In this document: positions 44,076-53,233 of the stretch, piece by piece
How positions within the stretch are numbered: position 1 is the stretch's first letter
Layout: each line of letters starts with the position of its first letter
From: CAZPRY01 sp964589175
GTDB taxonomy: Bacteria > Fidelibacterota > UBA2242
DNA: 64,000 nucleotides
Assembly (NCBI GenBank): GCA_964589175.1
Contig: CAZPRY010000006.1
Span: forward strand, 1 to 64,000
Direction: 5' to 3'
Program-made: the position numbers and the translations under genes
The notes under the pieces: model-generated
Told to the model about the DNA's origin: nothing
Database searches by the model: none
What the model saw: only the letters and a program-made list of their open reading frames with translations

Positions 44076-45293
44076 TTATCCTTCCGTCACCGTTGAATGT
44101 AGATTGGCATAGGGAATCGTGATCACGAACGCGCTGCCGGCGCCCGGCTGGCTGTCTAGGCGAATCGTGCCGCCGTGATTTTCGATAATCCGTTTTACAA
44201 CCGGTAAGCCCAGGCCGGTGCCTTTGCGCTTGGTTGTAAAGTAGGGTTCGAAAATTTTCTCCCTGGTTTCCGGCGCAATGCCCGGACCGTTATCCCGGAA
44301 GCGCATCTCGAAATACGGGTGCCTGAAAGCCGCATCGATGCGCAGCTCGCCGTCGGGCCCCATGGCCTGGACCGCATTCTGGGCGAGATTGAGAAACACC
44401 TGCTTCATCTGCATTTTATCGCCGAAAAACTGCGGCAGTTCCCCATCGGCACACAATGTAATGCGGTATTCTTTGTTGTAAAGATTGGCGATTTCCCGCA
44501 GCTGCTCGTCCAGGCGATACATCTCCGGTTTGGCCTCCGGCATCATTGCGAAATCCCGGAAGCGCTCCACCAAACCCTGCAGGTTGTCGATTTCTTCCTT
44601 GACAATCGCGACGCTGTCCTCGAGCGTTTGGCCGATATCGGCGGGATTCTGCCGGTATTTGTATTCCAGGCGCTCAACGGAGAGTTTTATGGGCGTAAGC
44701 GGATTCTTGATCTCATGCGCCATAACCCGCGCGATCTCCCGCCAGATCAGCTTCTTCTCGGTTTCGATGGCCCAGCGCCGGTTCTGCTCCAGCTCGCGCA
44801 CCATGCGGTTGAACGAGACCACCAGGTCATTGATCGGCGAAAAGCGGCTCTCGCGAACCTGGAACTGAACGTTGCCCCGACTCAGCTCGCGAGTGGCTTC
44901 CTGCAGGCGCTGCAGCGGCCGGGTGATAAGGTTGAGCGAAATCAAAAATATGATCAGAACCGAAATGCTAATGAAAATGAATACAAACACCGAATAGGTG
45001 ATAATCTGCCGCCGGTAAAAATCGGTGACAATGCCTACCTGTTTCAAATCCACGAGCACCGTTTCCACGTCCGTCTTGAAGACCTCCCGTTCCTCCTCCG
45101 GAATCTCCGCGGAATAATCAGAGTAGATCTGGTTCAGGCGATCGCTCATCGTCTCCACCCGGATTTGTTCCAGGTATTTCCGGAAACTTTGCAGGAAATA
45201 ACTGCGCGTAAACAACACCGAAATCAGGAGTAACACAAAGAAGACCAGGACAAGCTGCAGGCGGAACGATGGGATGAGTTTCTTCATAGGCAT
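44076..45293 (-). CDS. ntrY: NtrY-type sensor histidine kinase
   Basis: A 405-aa membrane kinase. Two membrane helices (about 10-30 and 83-110) flank a short periplasmic loop. A HAMP-like segment (LITRPLQRLQEATRELSRGNV) follows, then HisKA with phosphorylatable His in ARVMAHEIKNPLTPIKLSVERL, and the ATPase with N box (NLAQNAVQAM), G1 (DNGPGIAP) and G2 (GTGLGLPVVKRII). Cognate kinase of the response regulator downstream. It starts ATG 45293 (or 45287, two codons later). A 9-base gap separates it from the DUF4390 gene. Confidence 0.92.
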   Translation of the reverse strand: MPMKKLIPSFRLQLVLVFFVLLLISVLFTRSYFLQSFRKYLEQIRVETMSDRLNQIYSDYSAEIPEEEREVFKTDVETVLVDLKQVGIVTDFYRRQIITYSVFVFIFISISVLIIFLISLNLITRPLQRLQEATRELSRGNVQFQVRESRFSPINDLVVSFNRMVRELEQNRRWAIETEKKLIWREIARVMAHEIKNPLTPIKLSVERLEYKYRQNPADIGQTLEDSVAIVKEEIDNLQGLVERFRDFAMMPEAKPEMYRLDEQLREIANLYNKEYRITLCADGELPQFFGDKMQMKQVFLNLAQNAVQAMGPDGELRIDAAFRHPYFEMRFRDNGPGIAPETREKIFEPYFTTKRKGTGLGLPVVKRIIENHGGTIRLDSQPGAGSAFVITIPYANLHSTVTEG

Positions 45294-45302
45294 AGCTATA
45301 GA

Positions 45303-45875
45303 TTAGTAAGCAAACCGGGACAGGTCAAAGAGTTCGGTACGAATCGTCGGCTCGGTATTGTTCCAGAACAGCATCAGGTCCAGATCGTCCCGCGTACCCA
45401 GAAAAGTGATGTCGTCGAGCTCGGCCGAAATCCGGATAAAGTAACGTTTGCCGGGCAGCAGGTTATCGGCCTCGACGATCAAGACCCGGTTCACGTTGGT
45501 GAATCCGGCATGGACGTTTTCAATATCGTTAAATTGCCGGTGCACATCCTCCTCGGAAAAAAAGACGTCAAAATTTGTATCCAGAAGGTTATGCTTCACA
45601 TTGTGATAGAAGGTCTTGCGCAGCACGGCTTTGCTGCTCTTTTCGGGAAATACCTCTACCCGGAAATTCAGCCGGATTTCCTGGCCGGAGGTCAGGACTT
45701 TGTCCAGTTCCTCCGTATAACAGTGGATGACCTGGGTGCTCAGGTACATTTTGCCGGAACTGACCTCAATCCGCACATCCGAAAAGGCCGGTTCGACTCC
45801 CTGGATGAAAGGGAAAAACAGCGAGCCGACGGCTACGATGGTGGAAACAAGATTCTCTACAAAATGTTCTAACAT
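45303..45875 (-). CDS. DUF4390-like envelope protein
   Basis: A 190-aa protein similar in context and length to DUF4390 proteins, which precede ntrYX in other bacteria. The N-terminus (LVSTIVAVGSLFFPFIQGVEPAF) is a signal or membrane anchor, and the body is beta-rich. FRVEVFPEKSSKAVLRKTFYHNVKH is the central segment. Function unknown; the family may be an accessory to the kinase. First gene of the operon DUF4390-ntrY-ntrX-rlmB. Assignment rests on context as much as on sequence. Confidence 0.6.
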   Translation of the reverse strand: MLEHFVENLVSTIVAVGSLFFPFIQGVEPAFSDVRIEVSSGKMYLSTQVIHCYTEELDKVLTSGQEIRLNFRVEVFPEKSSKAVLRKTFYHNVKHNLLDTNFDVFFSEEDVHRQFNDIENVHAGFTNVNRVLIVEADNLLPGKRYFIRISAELDDITFLGTRDDLDLMLFWNNTEPTIRTELFDLSRFAY

Positions 45876-45944
45876 GATCTTTCAAGCCAAAACTACATCA
45901 AACTGTGCATATCTACAACGAATTTAGGCGTATCGTTCCGCACG

Positions 45945-45982
45945 AAAAGAGCCGTGCTCTCCCTGATTCGGAAGAGCACGGC
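45945..45982 (-). terminator. terminator of the PDZ-gene operon
   Basis: On the minus strand, GCCGTGCTCT (45973-45982) pairs with AGAGCACGGC (45951-45960) over a perfect 10-bp stem, followed by TCTTTTC (45945-45950). It separates the two PDZ genes from the DUF4390 operon. Confidence 0.75.
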
Positions 45983-46030
45983 CGGGGGGGTGAAGGTACG
46001 AAGGATAAAGGAATTCGATACTCGCTTACT

Positions 46031-47326
46031 TTAATCCAAAAACAGGCATGGTCCAAAAGAGAAAGTCCAGCCCCCGATGGAACTATTGGGTGAATTGAGC
46101 ACGTTCTTCTCGGTCTCGAAGGAGCTTACTTTCCAGCCGTTATAGCGCGGGAATCCATAAAAATAAGCCGCCGTTGCCTGAATGCCGATATTATCCGTCA
46201 AACGCAGAATCAGGGAAACATTGGGCTGCAGAACAAAATACTTCTTCTGCACCTGCAGGTGATTGTGAATCGGGTCCTCAAAACGCTGGCTGATCTCATC
46301 CCAGACCACGATCGGATCAGGCTGGAAGAAGGACATCCTGCTTGTCAGGCTGCCGGCCAGAATCTCAGGGACGATATAAATCCGGTCGAATAAAGGGATG
46401 CGCGTATCGAGGGTGAAGCCCCAATAGTGGATCGAATAACTCAGGTCGCGCCGTATCGTTTGACCGTTTAACTCCATGGATTTATGCCGGCGCATTTCGC
46501 CGTTTGACCACAGGATTCCCCAATGCAGGGGCGCGTTTTGGTCCCCGGGCTGAATCTGAAATCCCGACAGGTACATGGCTTCGTAGTCTTTGTCATTGAT
46601 ATGATAATTGCTTAGTATCGATGCATAGCCCAGGTTTTCGATAAGAGTGTAGATGTCGCGTTCATCCGGCACATACCAGGTCGGTTTCCAGGCCAATATA
46701 CCGTCGTCCGCGTGACCGTAGAAAACATGCGGTTTTCTGGATTTGATGATGAAATCCCCGGAATCATCCTCCCACGGCCTGGTCTCGACATTGACTTCAC
46801 GGGGCTGCTCTTCTTCCTGCAGCGTGACCGTGGTTTTCATTATCTGACCGTCGCGGAAGACCATCATCTCTACCGTATCTCCGGCGCGGTACTTGCCGAG
46901 CAGGCGGACCAGGTGGTCGTTGTAAAGCACCTTTTCGCCGCCGAAACTGGTGATAATATCCTCTTCCTTAATTCCGGCCCGGTAAGCCGGACTGGGCTCG
47001 GTAACCTGATCCACATAGGCGCCGTAATTGTGGGAGTAGTGCATACGGTAGGCCTGCTCCAGGGTCATATCCCGTTTAAAGACCAACCCGAGATGGGGTT
47101 CGCCATTCGTTACCGGCTGCAACTCGACGGTATCAACGGCAGCGCTGTCCGGCAAAATTTCCACCAGGTTCGTATCCGCTTCAGTTTCAAGCGATGTGCT
47201 GATGCTGATCGTCTGGGACAGGACCACCTTCGCCGCCAGTAAATACCAGAAAAATAGCAGGATGAAGACCATTAAACTTCCGATTTTTTTGTAGTTGTAT
47301 TCTGTTGGGTTATTGGCTAATCTCAT
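46031..47326 (-). CDS. PDZ-domain protein with beta-rich C-terminal half (paralogue 2)
   Basis: A 431-aa protein. Near the N-terminus is one membrane helix or signal (about 13-36). A PDZ domain follows (about 85-175; YGAYVDQVTEPSPAYRAGI, EEDIITSFGGEKV and GDTVEMMVFRDGQ). The C-terminal ~250 residues form strand-like aromatic segments ending GGWTFSFGPCLFLD, reminiscent of half an outer-membrane barrel. It is a paralogue of the upstream 409-aa protein. ATG at 47326 with GAGAGG eight bases upstream is preferred over ATG 47347. No protease domain is fused to the PDZ, so it is probably a scaffold. A barrel-like C-terminus is inference. Confidence 0.65.
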   Translation of the reverse strand: MRLANNPTEYNYKKIGSLMVFILLFFWYLLAAKVVLSQTISISTSLETEADTNLVEILPDSAAVDTVELQPVTNGEPHLGLVFKRDMTLEQAYRMHYSHNYGAYVDQVTEPSPAYRAGIKEEDIITSFGGEKVLYNDHLVRLLGKYRAGDTVEMMVFRDGQIMKTTVTLQEEEQPREVNVETRPWEDDSGDFIIKSRKPHVFYGHADDGILAWKPTWYVPDERDIYTLIENLGYASILSNYHINDKDYEAMYLSGFQIQPGDQNAPLHWGILWSNGEMRRHKSMELNGQTIRRDLSYSIHYWGFTLDTRIPLFDRIYIVPEILAGSLTSRMSFFQPDPIVVWDEISQRFEDPIHNHLQVQKKYFVLQPNVSLILRLTDNIGIQATAAYFYGFPRYNGWKVSSFETEKNVLNSPNSSIGGWTFSFGPCLFLD

Positions 47327-47368
47327 TGTATTATCCTCTCTATTCATTGAATCGTGCTCTTAATCCGC

Positions 47369-48598
47369 TCAGAATCCGAACCACGGCGAAATGCTGATCG
47401 TGAAACCACTGAGCGAAGCACCATCGGCCGGTCCGGTAATCTCATATTTATTATCTTCAACGATCGTCCTCCAGCCGTTTCTCGAATAGCTGGTCATGTA
47501 ACCCGCTTCCAGTTTAATCCAGAACACGGGCAGGACACGATACATAACAGCAACACGCGGCTGCAGAAGGAAATATTTCTTTTTCAGTTCTAAATAATCA
47601 TTGTACGTATCCGTCGAAACCGATTCCAGCTGATCCCAGTCGATGTTCTCATCGATCTGGTACATCTCGATCCGATTCTTGCCGCCGCCGATTTGAAAAC
47701 CGGCCGAAAGAATCAGTCGATCCGCAGGCCGGTAGCGTTTATCGAACGTAACGCCCCAAATGCTGGTGCGGTACTTTAAATCACGAAAAACATTGACATC
47801 TTCGGCCGGAAGGGTATAAACCCCCTGCCGCGATAAACCGGCCCAGCCGCCCATGCCGCCCAAAAAGAAACCGTTGCCGATCAGGCCGTGCCCATCGATT
47901 CCATGATAGATCATACCGTCGTTGGCCATCCCGTTGAAACCCAGCGATTCGATCAGTGCGTTAATCGGCTCATAGTCACCGGCGACATAGATCGGTTTAT
48001 ACGTCAGACCGCCCAGCCCAAGGGGACGTTTGCCCGATAGGCGGACGCGCTCGCGGTGTCTCTCGAAATGCATCGGGCTGCGCGGGACGATCATCAACGA
48101 GTTTTCAAAGGTCGCGCCGTCCCGAAAGTATTTGACCCGGATCTCATCGCCGATGTGTTTGCTTTCCACCAGTTTGTCCAGCTGCGAGACGCTGCGGGCT
48201 TTTTGTCCGTCCACTTCCAGAATAACATCGTCTTCCCAGAGCACAAGACTATCGGCCGGCATCCCGGAACGCGCCTGTCCAACCCGCACTCCGTACAGAT
48301 AATTGTAGTTTAGTTCAAACGCATCCCGGAAATTAATATCGTTCAGGTACACGCCCAGATCAGGACTCGGCTCCTCATCCGGGACCTCGTGCTTTTCAAA
48401 GCGACTCGGTTCAAACCAGCCGGCCAATTCCTCGGCGGCAATCACATATTGCTCTTCGAAGTCAGCTTCATCTGCCTTGGCCTCGATTTTCAGAATGCCG
48501 GCCTCAGCCATATCCACCAGCACAACGCCCAGAATCAATCCGAAAAATATTATCCATAGATTTTTTAATGTCTCTTTGAGAGTGTCCAGAAATTTCAC
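47369..48598 (-). CDS. PDZ-domain protein with beta-rich C-terminal half (paralogue 1)
   Basis: A 409-aa protein with the same plan: an N-terminal hydrophobic helix (about 13-35), a PDZ domain at about 90-175 (YNYLYGVRVGQARSGMPADSLVLWEDDVILEVDGQKARSV is the peptide-binding half) and a strand-rich C-terminus (GYMTSYSRNGWRTIV ... SPWFGF). It matches the 431-aa neighbour in order and in C-terminal pattern, so the pair arose by duplication. They share an operon (43-base gap) that begins divergently to comM. No known protease or secretin is fused. Function unknown. Confidence 0.62.
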   Translation of the reverse strand: MKFLDTLKETLKNLWIIFFGLILGVVLVDMAEAGILKIEAKADEADFEEQYVIAAEELAGWFEPSRFEKHEVPDEEPSPDLGVYLNDINFRDAFELNYNYLYGVRVGQARSGMPADSLVLWEDDVILEVDGQKARSVSQLDKLVESKHIGDEIRVKYFRDGATFENSLMIVPRSPMHFERHRERVRLSGKRPLGLGGLTYKPIYVAGDYEPINALIESLGFNGMANDGMIYHGIDGHGLIGNGFFLGGMGGWAGLSRQGVYTLPAEDVNVFRDLKYRTSIWGVTFDKRYRPADRLILSAGFQIGGGKNRIEMYQIDENIDWDQLESVSTDTYNDYLELKKKYFLLQPRVAVMYRVLPVFWIKLEAGYMTSYSRNGWRTIVEDNKYEITGPADGASLSGFTISISPWFGF

Positions 48599-48714
48599 TT
48601 TAAGTCTCCTTTCAATTTTTCAGTAATCACTAGTACAAGCCCCGTGCCAGTCTTATTTTAATGGCATCTCCCGTCGGAGAGATCGGAAAAAGACCTTTTA
48701 AAGGCAACCGCATT

Positions 48715-48753
48715 ATATATCAATTCGATATAAGTCATATCATTCTGATATAT
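48715..48753. promoter_or_regulatory. possible operator: inverted repeat between divergent genes
   Basis: ATATATCA (48715-48722) and TGATATAT (48746-48753) are exact inverted repeats 23 bases apart, in the gap between the PDZ operon and comM. AT-rich and low complexity, so this may be chance. Confidence 0.25.
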
Positions 48754-48878
48754 CACCGCATAGATACTCATCGCGGGCCAGCCGGGAGAACCCGACCATT
48801 CCGTCGTTTATTTATTGGTTGTAACAATTCCCGCGAAATAATATATTTCAGCTGCGCATCGTTAAAGAAGGACCCTGT

Positions 48879-50423
48879 ATGTCCAAATTTTCGCTGGTGA
48901 AAAGCGCAGCTGTTCTTGGCATTGATGCTTACATCGTCAAGGTCGAGTGCAACCTGAGCCGCACCGAACTCCCCCGCTTCATCACGGTCGGCCTGCCGGA
49001 GGGTGCGGTGAGGGAAAGCAAAGAACGCGTGTATTCCGCCATTAAAAACTGCGGTCATTTTATCCCCGATACAAAGATCGTCGTGAATCTCGCCCCGGCC
49101 GACATCAAAAAAGAGGGCAGTGCTTTTGACCTGCCGATCGCTGTGGGCATCCTGGCGGCGGCCAAAATCGTCCGGAACACCCTGCTGGACGATTACATCG
49201 TTCTGGGCGAATTGTCGCTGGACGGCTCGCTACGCGGCATCAAGGGCGCCTTGCCGATTTCGGTCTCGGTCAAGGAATCCGGCATCAAAGGGATCATTTT
49301 ACCGGTTGAAAACGCCCGGGAAGCGGCCATTACCGGGGAGTTGTCCATCATCGGCGTTCGGTCGCTGCAGGAGACGGTGGATTTTCTAAACGGCCATTTT
49401 ATTCCGGAACCGATCAGCGTCGACGTGCAGCAGCTTTTCGAAGAGCACCGCCATTACATGATCGATTTCTCCGATGTGAAGGGCCAGGAACAGGTTAAGC
49501 GCTCGCTGGAGGTCGCGGCCGCCGGCAGCCACAACATCATCATGATCGGGCCGCCCGGTTCCGGCAAGACCATGCTGGCCAAACGCTTTCCGTCTATTCT
49601 ACCCAACCTGACCCTCGAAGAGGCCCTGGAAACCACTAAAATCCACTCCGTGGCCGGCCTGATTCCGTCCGGGCAGGGCATTATCGCCACGCGTCCCTTT
49701 CGCTCCCCGCATCATACCATTTCGGACGCCGCCCTGGTCGGCGGCGGCAAGATTCCGCGGCCCGGCGAAGTCAGCCTCAGCCATCACGGCGTACTCTTTC
49801 TCGATGAGCTGCCGGAGTTCAAAAAGAACGTTCTGGAAGTGATGCGCCAGCCGCTCGAGAGCGGGGCCGTCACCATTTCACGGGCCCTCATGTCGCTGAC
49901 CTATCCGGCCTCGTTTATGCTCGTAGCGGCCATGAATCCCTGTCCCTGCGGCTATGCGACCGATCCCAATAACCAGTGCAGCTGCAGCCCCACCCAGATT
50001 CAAAAATATATGGCCCGTATCTCCGGGCCCCTGATGGACCGCATCGACATCCACATCGAAGTGCCGGCCGTCAAGTTCGCCGACCTGGCCCGCAAATCCG
50101 CCGGCGAGCCGTCCGCTTCCATCCGTGAGCGCGTGCAGCAGGCCCGTGAAATCCAGATAAAGCGCTTCAAAGGACAAAAGGGCGTTTATGCCAACGCCCA
50201 CATGGAAACGCGCCTGATTCGAAAGTACTGCGCCATCAGCCAGACCGGTGAAAATTTACTCCGCACTGCGATCACGAAACTGGGGCTGAGCGCCCGCGCC
50301 TACGATCGAATCCTGAAAGTCTCCCGCACCATCGCGGATCTGGCCGGCCTCGACGACATTCGGCCGGAACACCTCAGCGAGGCCATTCAATACCGCAGTC
50401 TGGACCGCCAACTCTGGCTCTAA
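48879..50423 (+). CDS. comM: YifB/ComM family Mg-chelatase-like AAA ATPase
   Basis: A 514-aa protein with an N-terminal Lon-like lid domain (about 1-170), then an Mg chelatase-type AAA+ ATPase with Walker A MIGPPGSGKTM (about 225-235) and Walker B-like FLDELPEF. The C-terminal Cys pair region (NPCPCGYATDPNNQCSCS) and the C-terminal helical domain complete it. ComM promotes branch migration during natural transformation. The frame is full length. ATG at 48879 has AAGAAGGA upstream. This hints that the organism can take up DNA, though no other competence genes are near. Confidence 0.93.
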   Translation: MSKFSLVKSAAVLGIDAYIVKVECNLSRTELPRFITVGLPEGAVRESKERVYSAIKNCGHFIPDTKIVVNLAPADIKKEGSAFDLPIAVGILAAAKIVRNTLLDDYIVLGELSLDGSLRGIKGALPISVSVKESGIKGIILPVENAREAAITGELSIIGVRSLQETVDFLNGHFIPEPISVDVQQLFEEHRHYMIDFSDVKGQEQVKRSLEVAAAGSHNIIMIGPPGSGKTMLAKRFPSILPNLTLEEALETTKIHSVAGLIPSGQGIIATRPFRSPHHTISDAALVGGGKIPRPGEVSLSHHGVLFLDELPEFKKNVLEVMRQPLESGAVTISRALMSLTYPASFMLVAAMNPCPCGYATDPNNQCSCSPTQIQKYMARISGPLMDRIDIHIEVPAVKFADLARKSAGEPSASIRERVQQAREIQIKRFKGQKGVYANAHMETRLIRKYCAISQTGENLLRTAITKLGLSARAYDRILKVSRTIADLAGLDDIRPEHLSEAIQYRSLDRQLWL

Positions 50424-50501
50424 TGCCCATTGCTAAGCAGCGTTTCCATTGAAGAAATGCCAAAATTTGCGTAAAATGGCACGGGAGACAGGGTTTGCAT
50501 T

Positions 50502-51461
50502 ATGTGGCTTTACCTCAAACTGATCCTGGGTTTCGTCATTCTGATCAAAGGCGCCGACTTTTTAGTTGACGGCGCCAGCTCGATTGCTTTTCGCCTGAAA
50601 GTTCCGCCGCTCACAATCGGGCTCACCGTCGTGGCCTTCGGCACCTCGCTGCCCGAATTTTTTGTCAGCCTGTTTGCCAGCACCGCCGGTAATACCGACC
50701 TCGCGATCGGCAACATCCTGGGCAGCAACATTGCCAACATTCTCCTGATCCTGGGCATCTCCGCCCTGATCTATCCGCTCGCCGTTACACGCGGAACGGT
50801 CTGGAAAGAGATTCCCTGCAGCCTGGTTGTTATCCTGATTCTGGGCATCACTTTGAACGACCAGCTCATCAACCGCCATGCTGTCTCCATGCTCTCCCGC
50901 AGTGACGGCCTGATCCTCCTCATTTTTTTCGTTATGTTTCTGTACTATACGTTTATAAGCGCCAAAAACGGTCAGGAAAGCATGAATGAAAGTCCTCCGA
51001 AAGAATATAGTCGCGCGGTTTCGGTGATATTCATCTTGCTCGGATTCGCCGGCCTCTCGGTTGGCGGTCATCTGATTGTCGGAAGCGCCATCAAACTGGC
51101 AACCCGCATGGGAGTCAGTGAATCGTTTATCGGCCTGACCATCGTGGCGCTGGGCACCTCACTGCCCGAATTGGCAACTTCGGCTGTCGCCGCCGCCAAG
51201 AAAAATTCGGACATTGCCGTCGGTAACGTGGTCGGCTCCAATATTTTCAATATCGCTTTTGTCCTTGGGCTAAGCAGCACCGTGACGCCTCTGCCGTTTC
51301 ACCTGCTCAATAACCTGGATATCGCGGTTGTCATTCTGGCCAGTTTCATGCTGTTCCTCTCGATGTTTACGGGCAAGAAGCATGTCATCGACCGCTGGGA
51401 GGGCAGCCTGTTCGTCTTGTGTTACATTGGTTACATTGCCTTTTTGATCTACCGAAGATAA
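50502..51461 (+). CDS. calcium/sodium antiporter (CaCA family, YrbG-like)
   Basis: A 319-aa inner-membrane cation exchanger with about ten membrane helices in two inverted halves. Each half has the alpha repeat: GLTVVAFGTSLPEFFVS / GNILGSNIANILLILG (N-half) and GLTIVALGTSLPELATS / GNVVGSNIFNIAFVLG (C-half). It exchanges Ca2+ for Na+ or another monovalent cation. The frame is complete. ATG at 50502, with AGGG(T)-type upstream bases that are weak. Confidence 0.93.
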   Translation: MWLYLKLILGFVILIKGADFLVDGASSIAFRLKVPPLTIGLTVVAFGTSLPEFFVSLFASTAGNTDLAIGNILGSNIANILLILGISALIYPLAVTRGTVWKEIPCSLVVILILGITLNDQLINRHAVSMLSRSDGLILLIFFVMFLYYTFISAKNGQESMNESPPKEYSRAVSVIFILLGFAGLSVGGHLIVGSAIKLATRMGVSESFIGLTIVALGTSLPELATSAVAAAKKNSDIAVGNVVGSNIFNIAFVLGLSSTVTPLPFHLLNNLDIAVVILASFMLFLSMFTGKKHVIDRWEGSLFVLCYIGYIAFLIYRR

Positions 51462-51555
51462 TAAATAGCATGGAACGATAACGGTCTTTGGCCGTATATT
51501 CCGATGTTTGAAGCGGGCAGCGTCAGCCTGATTAAGTAACGATAAGGAGTTTGCT

Positions 51556-52302
51556 ATGATGAGAACGGCCAATCCGGCCTTAAACGCTAAAACCTTTACC
51601 CAATTGCAGGATCACACGCAGAGCGAAGCCATGACGATCAACGGGACCGTCAACAAGACCGGCATTTTGCTGCTGCTGATCATTCTCTCCGCCAGTTTCG
51701 TCTGGAGTAAATTCTTCCGCTCCTGGGACCCGTCCGTCGTCACTCCCTGGATAATGGTCGGGGTAATCGGCGGATTCATCGTCAGCTTGATCACTATTTT
51801 CAATAAACGGAGCGCCGGGATCACCGCGCCGATCTACGCTATTCTGGAAGGCCTGTTTCTGGGCGGCATTTCGGCCATATTCGAGGCTGCCTACAAAGGA
51901 ATCGTAATTCAGGCCGTCGCCCTGACTTTCGGAACGCTGTTCTGTCTCTTGTTTCTCTATCGTTCTGGTATCATTCGCGCCACGGAAAATTTTAAGTTGG
52001 GTGTTTTCGCGGCCACCGGCGCCATTGCCATGATTTACTTCTTGACGATCATCCTCTCCCTTTTCGGTATCTACGTCCCTTTCATCCATCAAAGCGGGGT
52101 TTTCGGGATCGGCTTCAGCCTGTTCGTGGTCGGCATTGCCGCCCTGAACCTGGTGCTCGATTTTGATTTTATCGAACAGGGTGCCGCCCACGGCGCCCCA
52201 AAATATATGGAATGGTACGGCGCTTTCGGATTAATAGTCACCCTGGTCTGGCTTTATATCGAAATCCTGCGCCTGCTGTCGAAATTGAGAAGTCGCAATT
52301 AA
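51556..52302 (+). CDS. Bax inhibitor-1/YccA family membrane protein
   Basis: A 248-aa protein with seven membrane helices of the Bax inhibitor-1-like YccA/YetJ group. Characteristic are TAPIYAILEGLFLGGISA-like ITAPIYAILEGLFLGGISAI, the acidic residues in LNLVLDFDFIEQGA and the C-terminal YGAFGLIVTLVWLYIEILRLL. Members are pH-sensitive Ca2+ leak channels. Start ATG 51556 with AAGGAG upstream; a second ATG follows at once. Confidence 0.9.
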   Translation: MMRTANPALNAKTFTQLQDHTQSEAMTINGTVNKTGILLLLIILSASFVWSKFFRSWDPSVVTPWIMVGVIGGFIVSLITIFNKRSAGITAPIYAILEGLFLGGISAIFEAAYKGIVIQAVALTFGTLFCLLFLYRSGIIRATENFKLGVFAATGAIAMIYFLTIILSLFGIYVPFIHQSGVFGIGFSLFVVGIAALNLVLDFDFIEQGAAHGAPKYMEWYGAFGLIVTLVWLYIEILRLLSKLRSRN

Positions 52303-52322
52303 TTCCGAAACGGAGGAAATCC

Positions 52323-53075
52323 ATGCACCGAGACGAACTTGAGAAATACCTGGCCGCCTATCTGGAGGTCGATAAATTCAAAGACTACTGTCCCAACGGA
52401 CTGCAGGTCGAAGGCCGTGCCGAAATCCGTAAAATCGTCACCGGCGTGAGCGCCTGCGCCGAGCTCTTTGCCGTAGCCGTCGCCAAAGGAGCCGATGCCG
52501 TGCTCGTGCACCACGGCCTGATCTGGAAAGATGACCGCCCGGTGTACCGCGGCAGCTACAAAAAACGGATCAAAATCCTGCTCCAAAACGATATTTCCCT
52601 GTTCGGTTTTCACCTGCCCCTGGATGCCCATCCTGTAGCCGGTAACAATGCCCAACTGGCGAAGCTGCTTCAACTGCGGAATACGGAACCGTTTTGCGAA
52701 TACAACGGGCGCGATATCGGCATCAAGGGTAAAATCGCCAGGACGACCGTCGAAGCTCTTTTCGCGAAAATAAAAAACGAAATCAATCCCGAGGCCCGCA
52801 TTTTCCCGTACGGTCCCGCTGAAATCGTGACCGTCGGAATCGTCAGCGGCGGAGCCGCCCGCGAGGCAAACCAGGCCATCCCGGCCGGGCTGGATGTCTA
52901 CCTCACCGGCGAGGCCGCTGAATACAGCATGAATTTCGCCCGCGAAGAGGGCATTCACTACATCGCCGCCGGACATCATGCCACGGAACGCTTCGGTGTG
53001 ATCGCGCTGGGGCAGCATCTGGCCGAGAAATTCGGTCTGGATATCGAATTCGTAGATGTTCCCAATCCGGTTTAA
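52323..53075 (+). CDS. Nif3-like dinuclear metal protein (YbgI family)
   Basis: A 250-aa protein of the Nif3/YbgI family (GTP cyclohydrolase 1 type 2 homologue). It has two metal sites: VLVHHGLIW (His64, His65 region) and HLPLDAHP, plus the C-terminal GHHATERFG. NGLQVEG in the N-terminus is diagnostic. Its biochemical role is not settled. ATG at 52323 has GGAGG upstream; the open frame before it overlaps the previous gene and lacks a site. It ends in a two-way terminator shared with the next, leftward operon. Confidence 0.93.
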   Translation: MHRDELEKYLAAYLEVDKFKDYCPNGLQVEGRAEIRKIVTGVSACAELFAVAVAKGADAVLVHHGLIWKDDRPVYRGSYKKRIKILLQNDISLFGFHLPLDAHPVAGNNAQLAKLLQLRNTEPFCEYNGRDIGIKGKIARTTVEALFAKIKNEINPEARIFPYGPAEIVTVGIVSGGAAREANQAIPAGLDVYLTGEAAEYSMNFAREEGIHYIAAGHHATERFGVIALGQHLAEKFGLDIEFVDVPNPV

Positions 53076-53180
53076 AAGCTTGACGTTACACTGCAATTCA
53101 GATCATAACTCAAGCCGGCCCGGGATTTCGCGATTGTTTCAGATCCTTCGATACCGGCTTAAGTCAAGAGCGTGGAAACA

Positions 53181-53207
53181 AAAAGGGGCGAAGATTTCGC
53201 CCCTTTT
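53181..53207. terminator. bidirectional terminator between Nif3-like gene and secretion operon
   Basis: A perfect 12-bp stem (AAAAGGGGCGAA 53181-53192, TTCGCCCCTTTT 53196-53207) with a 3-base loop and A/T runs at both ends suits termination in both directions. It sits between converging genes. Confidence 0.88.
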
Positions 53208-53233
53208 GATTTACTACGATTTTCACGTTCGGA

